Of a DNA stretch of 6,127 nt, positions 1 through 5,300 are shown in pieces. Numbering within the stretch: position 1 is the first letter of the stretch; every line of letters begins with the position of its first letter. This DNA is from a bacterium (GTDB lineage Bacteria > Bacteroidota > Bacteroidia > Bacteroidales > Muribaculaceae). The position numbers and the translations under genes were made by a program. The DNA is taken from contig SFTJ01000097.1 in NCBI GenBank assembly GCA_004563195.1, positions 1 through 6,127 of the forward strand, in the 5' to 3' direction. The notes below the pieces were generated by a model. That model saw only the letters and a program-made list of their open reading frames with translations, was not told the DNA's origin and searched no databases.

Positions 1-763
1 CTTTTTTTAATTTACTATAGGACTCTTGAGAACATTCCACATCACATGCAACCAATAAACTCTTTATAAATTTTGAATCTACTTGTTGAGAATACAGTAA
101 AAAATCACGCTGAGCTTTTGTCAACTCAAACATTAAATCCTTTCGTATTTTTTCAATTGGAAGTTCGTCATTTTCCTCATGTGCTTCGTTATAGATTCGA
201 TTAGATGGTATATAGTATGAACGAAGAGCCTCAAGTTGCATCAGAAACTGATTTTGTCCATTTGCATTGGCTATTTGTTCATTGAATTCCTCATTATTCA
301 ACAAAATCTCGTCCCTTTCTCTGCTAGATAAATCATCAAAATCCTCACCCTTTACAGATACCAAAAATCTAAATGAACGAAGAGCTTTCTTTATATTTGT
401 TCTATTATACACAAAATGGGAGAAAACTTGACCATCTGCTTTATGCCAAACAAATCTTACTTCTTTTTCCAAAGAATCTTTACGATCTGAATTTTTTTCT
501 TTCTCAGAATCTAACTTATAATTCTGTGTAATATTTAATATACTAGCATCGTTAAAAGAGATTTTAATCTCACGAAACTTAATAACATAGAAATAATACA
601 AAGATTTTGATTTGAGAGAACTTAGAATTTTCAGAATAGTCGTCTTTCCATATCCGTTAGGACCAGTAAGAATAGCTATTTGATTTTCCCTCTCATTATC
701 AAGAGTTATATCGTAATTATATAGATCATAAAGACCTTCTATTTGCAATTTAGAAATCAGCAT
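1..763 (-). CDS. ABC/AAA-type ATPase, N-terminal part (defence-like, partner of HNH nuclease); runs off the left edge
   Basis: I translated this frame from ATG at 763 down to base 2 and found 254 uninterrupted codons, with no stop before the window edge. It starts MLISKLQIEGLYDLYNYDI, a short beta-rich N-terminus typical of RecF/SMC/OLD-like ATPases, followed by a clear Walker A motif GPNGYGKTT at residues 34-42 (K40, T41) and the helix ILKILSSL. Residues 85-110 are highly charged, and residues 150-235 look mostly helical and acidic, as in the inserted arm or lid of such ATPases. The Walker B and signature motifs expected in the C-terminal half are outside the window. The start codon is 2 bases past the HNH stop, so the two genes are almost certainly translated from one transcript. 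The protein would be cytoplasmic and is predicted to bind and hydrolyse ATP. By analogy with PtuA of Septu it may control the nuclease encoded upstream, but the exact family cannot be fixed from this fragment. Codons are strongly AT-rich, unlike the regulator on the right. Confidence 0.85.
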   Translation of the reverse strand, partial: MLISKLQIEGLYDLYNYDITLDNERENQIAILTGPNGYGKTTILKILSSLKSKSLYYFYVIKFREIKISFNDASILNITQNYKLDSEKEKNSDRKDSLEKEVRFVWHKADGQVFSHFVYNRTNIKKALRSFRFLVSVKGEDFDDLSSRERDEILLNNEEFNEQIANANGQNQFLMQLEALRSYYIPSNRIYNEAHEENDELPIEKIRKDLMFELTKAQRDFLLYSQQVDSKFIKSLLVACDVECSQESYSKLKK

Positions 764-765
764 AG

Positions 766-1125
766 TTACATATTATAATGTTTACGCAACTCTAATTGAA
801 GAGAATCATTTATAGTATACCTTTCCTCTTTTCTTATATTCTTGTTGCCTTCAGATTGAATTGCAGACATGTAACTAGGATAATCATCACCTTTAGAAAC
901 ATTATTCTCCCATTGCATAGCTCTAAGATTTTGTACAAAATCATCACCTCCTAATGCTATAGGGAAAACATGGTCAACTTCCCATCCGAAGATAGAATCT
1001 CTCATGCCATAATGATCCTTAAGAATCCACGCTCCACATGCATCCTTTCTAACTGTATCTCTATCATAGCCATCTACTATTTGGGCCCGATTCCACGTAT
1101 ATTCTTTTTTTTCTTCGTCTGTCAT
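766..1125 (-). CDS. Small HNH endonuclease (HNN variant), first gene of a nuclease/ATPase operon
   Basis: With the start at 1125 the product is 119 residues, beginning MTDEEKKEYTWNRAQIV. The nuclease core is GWEVDHVFPIALGGDD at residues 47-62, followed by QNLRAMQWENNVSKGDD at 65-81. D51-H52 is the metal/general-base pair, N66 the middle Asn, and N75 sits where the final His or Asn of an HNH/HNN fold belongs. The upstream DACGAWI (28-34) and the downstream KGDDYPSY are what I would expect of small single-domain Bacteroidetes HNH proteins. The protein probably cuts DNA with a metal ion in the cytoplasm. The open frame extends to ATG 1224 (152 codons), but a TAACTTTG promoter core lies at 1170-1177 inside that extension, and the extra N-terminus has no HNH-like character. 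ATG 1158 is possible but only about 6 bases past the predicted transcript start. No Shine-Dalgarno is visible, as is common in Bacteroidetes. The ATPase gene follows after 2 bases, suggesting a Septu-like pair. Confidence 0.85.
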   Translation of the reverse strand: MTDEEKKEYTWNRAQIVDGYDRDTVRKDACGAWILKDHYGMRDSIFGWEVDHVFPIALGGDDFVQNLRAMQWENNVSKGDDYPSYMSAIQSEGNKNIRKEERYTINDSLQLELRKHYNM

Positions 1126-1158
1126 AATACAAGTTTTTAGCACTCCATGTAAGGGCAT

Positions 1159-1175
1159 ACTTTGCGTTGCAAAGT
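1159..1175. promoter_or_regulatory. Perfect 7+3+7 palindrome overlapping the operon promoter
   Basis: ACTTTGC (1159-1165), three central bases GTT, then GCAAAGT (1169-1175) form a perfect inverted repeat. It overlaps the 3' part of the predicted -7 element and the predicted transcription start of the HNH/ATPase operon. It could be an operator that blocks the promoter, or a hairpin at the very 5' end of the mRNA. Part of the match follows automatically from the TTTGC of the promoter, so only one arm is independent evidence. Confidence 0.35.
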
Positions 1176-1177
1176 TA
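1170..1177 (-). promoter_or_regulatory. Predicted Bacteroidetes -7 promoter element for the HNH/ATPase operon
   Basis: On the minus strand this reads TAACTTTG followed by C, matching the Bacteroidetes sigma consensus TAnnTTTG. The preceding bases AAGTAG are the same as those before the CRISPR leader promoter core at 1418-1425. Transcription would start near 1163-1165, leaving a 5' leader of about 40 bases before ATG 1125. A convincing -33 TTG is not visible at the right distance: the region upstream is A-rich. Confidence 0.55.
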
Positions 1178-1417
1178 CTACTTATTTTGTTTTTTTCGAT
1201 AAAAAGACGTGTAAAAAAGCTCAAAGTCAGTCAAATTGTGCAAATTCGAAATACATTTATTCTTATTGCTTCCAATAAAAACCATTTAATAATAGTATTA
1301 TCTATTTACTGACATCATAGCATCAATAAAAACAAACTTCTGATATAATAAGACATTTTATTATTGAAGATTAAAAAATTTCTGCCAAAAATTGGTGGTT
1401 TAATAAAATAAAAGTAG

Positions 1418-1425
1418 TACATTTG
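1418..1425 (+). promoter_or_regulatory. Predicted promoter -7 element driving the CRISPR array
   Basis: TACATTTG followed by C matches TAnnTTTG. A TTGG at 1392-1395 lies near the expected upstream element but a few bases too far, so only the -7 core is supported. Transcription would begin near 1431 and give about 90 bases of leader RNA before the first repeat at 1520. The orientation agrees with the degenerate repeat at the far end. Confidence 0.5.
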
Positions 1426-1449
1426 CGAAAATATAGAGCGTATATGCCA

Positions 1450-1512
1450 AGTGTTGCTAATCAGCAGCTTAGAAAACAACACTAATGCAGCGATTGCGCA
1501 ATTGCCTGGCAA
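1450..1512. repeat. Cluster of short palindromes in the leader next to the first repeat
   Basis: AGTGTTG (1450-1456) is the inverse of CAACACT (1477-1483). It is followed by three overlapping palindromes: TTGCGCAA (1494-1501), GCAATTGC (1498-1505), and TTGCC-T-GGCAA (1502-1512). The block ends 7 bases before the first CRISPR repeat. Leader-proximal sequence is where adaptation complexes dock in known systems, so this could be a protein-binding or RNA-structure element. That role is inferred. Confidence 0.4.
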
Positions 1513-1519
1513 CCTGACG

Positions 1520-1765
1520 GTTAGGTGCTCCTCCATTAAAACAAGGATTGAGACTGCTCCTCTTCCTTTACTGCATAAAATTGCAGTTGAGTTAGGTGCT
1601 CCTCCATTAAAACAAGGATTGAGACATGATGCCTATTGGCTTGCAGGGGGTCTTTTTCGGATGTTAGGTGCTCCTCCATTAAAACAAGGATTGAGACTTT
1701 CCATCCTAAAATAATGACGTCTCATAAAAAGTTAGGTGCTCCTCCATTATAACAAGGTTTGAGAA
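1520..1765 (+). CRISPR. Small CRISPR array: four 35-nt repeats, three spacers, no cas genes in view
   Basis: Repeats lie at 1520-1554, 1591-1625, 1663-1697 and 1731-1765. The first three are identical over 35 nt, beginning GTTAGGTGCTCCTCC and ending AAGGATTGAGAC. The bases before and after the repeats vary, which fixes the repeat boundaries. Spacers are 36, 37 and 33 nt (1555-1590, 1626-1662, 1698-1730) and unrelated to one another. The repeat's weak stem (CTC/GAG and TCC/GGA) and its 3' end ATTGAGAC resemble the ATTGAAAC-like 5' tags of type I and type III crRNAs, so a class 1 system is favoured over type II, though this is not proof. Direction is plus: the changed repeat is at the right end and a promoter core lies on the left. 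Apparent reading frames across the array are repeat artefacts. Confidence 0.96.
1731..1765 (+). repeat. Degenerate terminal CRISPR repeat
   Basis: This copy differs from the other three at repeat positions 20 (A to T, base 1750), 28 (A to T, base 1758) and 35 (C to A, base 1765). Substitutions in the last, leader-distal repeat are the usual sign of the old end of an array. They set the array's direction as left to right. Confidence 0.9.
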
Positions 1766-1791
1766 GCTTATCAATCTTTTCATGTGCGACT

Positions 1792-1950
1792 GAAGGAGCG
1801 GCAGTCACTCTCACCGAGAGAAGCACTAACATGCTGCTGATGCAGAAACTGCCCGAGGGCAAACACCCCGAGCCTTTGGCAAAAGTCGTCATCAGGCTGC
1901 CGTTCCCGTACAGGAATACCATTCGTCCAATCACAGCTGACAACGGTTAT
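1792..1950 (+). pseudogene. IS30-family transposase remnant (truncated at both ends)
   Basis: The plus frame reads EGAAVTLTERSTNMLLMQKL, then PEGKHPEPLAKVVI, PYRNTIR and ITADNGY. This is the central DDE (integrase-core) segment of IS30-family transposases, where the family typically shows GAI(V/L)T..(E/D)R.TN..L..KLP.GK, PLAK and TITADNG.EFA; the D of TADNG (about base 1940) is the second catalytic Asp. Only about 53 codons of a normal protein of 300-400 residues remain. The N-terminal helix-turn-helix and first Asp region are missing, and similarity stops after TADNGY, where the expected EFA is replaced by unrelated sequence and a stop near 1981. No terminal inverted repeats were found. It starts about 26 bases after the last CRISPR repeat and cannot encode an active enzyme. 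Confidence 0.75.
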
Positions 1951-1998
1951 AAGCCATTTGTCAATTCATCCGCATTTCTATGAGATATAACCCCTTCG

Positions 1999-2041
1999 GC
2001 CGGCGCGCTATGCATGCTAAAACAGCATCGTAGCAGCCGGC
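1999..2041. repeat. Long imperfect GC-rich hairpin (REP-like or terminator-like)
   Basis: GCCGGC (1999-2004) pairs with GCCGGC (2036-2041), GCTA (2007-2010) with TAGC (2031-2034), and ATGCT (2014-2018) with AGCAT (2024-2028). This gives 15 base pairs interrupted by small internal loops around an AAAAC loop. A pyrimidine-rich TCTTTCTATT follows on the plus strand. It could be a transcription terminator for array readthrough or a dispersed palindromic repeat. The uneven stem and weak U tract make a classical terminator doubtful. Confidence 0.5.
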
Positions 2042-2061
2042 TCTTTCTATTATATCTGTAG

Positions 2062-2328
2062 TCTGCGAAACGCATACGTATAAAATCTATTGCAGATGGA
2101 AAAGCTTTTCGGCTAATCGGATTTTGTCTTTGCTTATTAGATTCTGCAAATTCCTTTCGAGTGCGTGACACACCGTTCGGTTCAGGTGTGTGCGGTTGTG
2201 CAAATCTGATAAAGAGTAGTACAAAAATTGTAGTGAAAGTGGGAAGTGGTGACAATTACGCATGCTTGTCATTATTCAGTAGTAAAATGTCATTATTTGA
2301 TACCCCGGTGATGCCGCAGTGCATATAA
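2062..2328 (+). other. Intergenic stretch with an open frame lacking a start codon; no convincing gene
   Basis: On the plus strand there are 88 codons without a stop between TAG at 2059-2061 and TAA at 2326-2328. The only ATGs fall in the last part (such as 2288), so no normal gene is supported. The frame reads KAFRLIGFCLCLLDSANSFR then VRDTPFGSGVCGC, rich in Cys and Leu. The antisense strand is also open over much of this stretch. An inverted repeat, ACACACC (2168-2174) with GGTGTGT (2185-2191), lies inside. I have a weak impression of similar phrases among hypothetical intergenic ORFs of Bacteroidales, which would fit a dispersed repeat or a decayed element, but I cannot confirm it from the sequence. 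Confidence 0.3.
2267..2297 (+). promoter_or_regulatory. Direct repeat with 21-base period upstream of the regulator gene (possible operator)
   Basis: TGTCATTATT occurs at 2267-2276 and again at 2288-2297, exactly 21 bases apart. That is two turns of the DNA helix, placing both copies on one face, 29 bases upstream of the predicted -7 element at 2326. AraC-type domains, which end HTCS proteins, commonly bind direct repeats with about this spacing, so autoregulation is plausible but inferred. Confidence 0.4.
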
Positions 2329-2333
2329 TTTTG
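2326..2333 (+). promoter_or_regulatory. Predicted promoter -7 element for the HTCS gene
   Basis: TAATTTTG followed by C matches TAnnTTTG. A TTTG at 2296-2299 is the nearest upstream element but lies 26 bases away, longer than usual. Transcription would start near 2340, giving only about 13 bases before ATG 2353 or about 40 bases before ATG 2380. Confidence 0.45.
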
Positions 2334-2352
2334 CCGTCAAATCCATCAATAA

Positions 2353-5300
2353 ATGAAAAGAACCATCATTGTCACTGTAATGAAGTTATTGTGCTTGCTT
2401 GTGCCCTGCGGCGTAGTTGCATCGCCGTATGCGCTTGAGGTCGCTCCGCACACAGAGCAACTGTCGAACAATAGTGTCATGATGATGGAACAGGACCGCG
2501 AGGGATTCATCTGGTGCGGAACGTACGACGGTCTGAACCGATACGACGGTAAACATGTGAAAGTTTTCAGGTTCGAATTCAATAATCCGTCGAGTCTTTC
2601 GGGGAATATAATATCCGAACTCAGGTGCGCCGAACCGGATGTCATGTGGGTGCTCACCACCATGGGATTTGACAAATTCTCCACTCGTGAGTTGCGCTGT
2701 CTCGAGCATCACCCTGACATAAGGGGTGAACGATATACCACCGCAGCCGACACGCTTGGAAACGTGTTCACTTCGGGATATGACGGACAATGCACGTACT
2801 ACAATCGCGAGACCCATGAATTTACCCGGCTGCCGATTCCGAAATGGGTCGGCGTTATGTCTCCTTGCCGTATTGTGATTGCAGGTTACAACACGGTGTG
2901 GTTTTTCCCGAAGGCAGAATATGCCTATAAGGTGCAGTACGATTTTTCTAAAGGTTATGGTGAGGGGCGGGCTCATTTTTCATGGGAAAAGGTACGGATG
3001 CATGAAGCGCCCATGGGCACTGTTTTCGCAAGCGACACGGGCTTTTTCTATATAGACGGTAATGGTAGGTTGTACCACCACAACCAGAATACGCAGACTG
3101 TCGACTATATCGCCTCAGTGAGCGGGATGGTTCCGGATTATGGCGTAATATCCGGCATCACGCGTCTTGATGACGACATACTTGTGAGTGTTGCACCGCT
3201 CGGCGTGCTGCGCCTGAGTGCCGCAAACGGATACAAGGGAGAGTACAACTATACAGAAACGGGTGTTTTCCATATAATGCACGACTCCCGCCAGCCTATA
3301 GTTTGGGTCGGTACGGACGGTCGCGGACTGCAGAGGTTTGTGGAGAAAGATTCACGCATATCCACAATACGCTCGTCGGCTGTCGGCAGACTGTCGAAAC
3401 CGATCAGAACTTTCTATACGGATATAGATGACAATCTGTGGATCGGAACCAAGGGTAACGGGCTTTTCGTTATTTCGGACTACCAGTCGGTGACAGATAT
3501 GGACGAAATACCGCAGTCGCGCATAACGCGTATCGGCAAGACTGAAGGATTGCCCGACGACCAGGTTTTTGCCATAAAGGAAAGCCTCGTCCATCCCGGA
3601 CGGGTATGGGTAGCCTCGTATGGTCCCGGTATATCTTATTTTCACGGCAAGGATCGCACGCCGGTCAATCTTTATGGCAAAGACATAGTCAATATACACG
3701 ACATATATGAGCAGAACGACACTGTGCTATGGCTTGCGTCGCCTACTACGGGTCTTGTGCGTGTTGTCCTGGATGGAAAGAGCCCCGAAAAGATTGTGCG
3801 CACCGACAAATTTATGTTCCGCAAAGGGAAATATATATGCGATGAAATCTATTCAATAACGTGGGATCGCGGCGACTGCCTGTATATAGGTTGCCGCGGC
3901 GGTCTGGGCATTGTCCGATTTAATCTCAATACTTACGAATATAGTTTCCTCACCACTGTGACAAACACACTGCCCGGTATAGGGGACATCATCTGCCTTA
4001 CGTACAGCGGCGACGGAATGCTGTATTTCGGTTCGAGCGCCGGCGCCGGAATTCTCGATTGCCGCAATCCGCAGGCGCCCGAATTGCTCAAAGTAGTTAC
4101 ACGTAACGAAGGTCTTGCCAACGACATGATACATGCCATCATCCCCGACGGGCGCGGAAATGTATGGCTGAGCACAAACAAAGGGCTTGCGTTGTATAAC
4201 TCCGGCAGCAAGTCGATATACAGTGTGTCGGAGCCGACGGGAAGCATAAAAGAATACTGTGATAATGCCGGATATATGTCGCCTTACGACGGAAATGTGA
4301 TTTTTGGTGCTCTCAATGGTATAACCATATTGAAATCAGGAATGTATGAGAAGGCAAGTACCGAGAAGTTCAATGCCCCTGTGCTTTTTACTTCCCTTGA
4401 GGTCAATGGAGTGGAGGATACCAGCGGTCTTCTGTGCAGCGACGATGGAGTGCTTCGCCTTGCTTACGATCAGAATATGCTCCGTATTTCGTTCGCTTCT
4501 CTGGATTATGTGAACAGCGAGACTATAAACTATTGGTATAAGCTTGAGGGATACGATGATAAGTGGGTGAATGCCGGAGCTAACGCCGATGCGTCATTCA
4601 AGAACCTGCCGCCCGGCGAATATCGGTTGAAGGTGCGCAGCAGTATAGATGCGACAGCTGAGTCGGGCTTCGAGAGCGTTTTGCCTATTGTCGTATATCA
4701 TCCGTGGTACGCCCGTCCGTGGGCGATGATGTGCTATGCGTTGCTGTTTGTCATCATCGTCGCGATAATTCTGGTGCGCTATCACAAAGTGATGCAGCGC
4801 AAGCACCGCGAGATGGAGTCTACCTTGTATAAGAATGAGCAGGAGCGGCTTCACGTCGATCGTATGGAGTTTTTTACAAACATTACCCACGAGCTGTGTT
4901 CGCCCCTGACAATGATTATGGCGATGTGCGACATCCTGCAGAAGAACACAGATGAGGAGAAGCAGAAGAAGTTCGAACCGTACATCGAGTCGCTCCGTTG
5001 CAACAGCCGTCGGCTGAATGAACTTGTCGAGGAGATACTTGAAGTGCGCAATATGGAGGAAGGCAATTTCACGCGATTGCGGTTGCAGCCGGTGCTTACC
5101 GATTATATGTTCGAGCGCTGGGTAAGTTCCTACGACCAGATGGCGCAGGAAAGCGGCATTACGTTCATATCGCATAACGATGCATCCGGACTGCGCTGGA
5201 ATACTGATATATCCAGTCTTGGCAAAATCGTGAACAACTTGATTTCGAATGCGCTGAAATATACGCCCGAAGGCGGCGAGATACGTGTTAGCATATCACA

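Larger units (their letters stand above)
1226..1519 (+). other. AT-rich intergenic region and CRISPR leader
   Basis: No credible gene lies here. The stretch is very AT-rich up to about 1435 and then changes to mixed composition. It separates the minus-strand HNH operon from the plus-strand array. It holds an AT-only inverted repeat (ATAATAA at 1345-1351 and TTATTAT at 1358-1364), a promoter core at 1418-1425 and a palindrome-rich block at 1450-1512. The leader is assigned to this side because the opposite end of the array carries the degenerate repeat. Confidence 0.6.

Noticed and set aside
1345..1364. AT-only inverted repeat in the leader as a terminator
   Set aside because: The 7-bp A/T stem is too weak, and such repeats arise by chance in AT-rich DNA.
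1449..1519. A degenerate extra CRISPR repeat and spacer upstream of the first repeat
   Set aside because: The length would fit, but bases 1449-1483 show no meaningful match to the 35-nt repeat.
1315..1536. Minus-strand open frame in the leader
   Set aside because: It overlaps the AT-rich leader, the promoter core and the first repeat, and shows no recognisable protein features.
1451..1714. Plus-strand open frame spanning the CRISPR array
   Set aside because: It translates the repeats (GAPPLKQGLR recurring) and spacers, so it is an artefact of the array.
1947..2255. Minus-strand 102-codon open frame between the IS remnant and the regulator
   Set aside because: It runs through the hairpin and into the transposase remnant, has no recognisable domain, and overlaps an equally open plus frame.
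2358..2412. Lipoprotein signal at the HTCS N-terminus
   Set aside because: The Cys residues follow LL and VP, which do not fit a lipobox. A normal signal peptide is the better reading.
2386..2976. Long minus-strand open frames opposite the regulator (also at 3352-4247 and 4594-5723)
   Set aside because: They are antisense shadows of the HTCS gene, whose domains are unambiguous on the plus strand.
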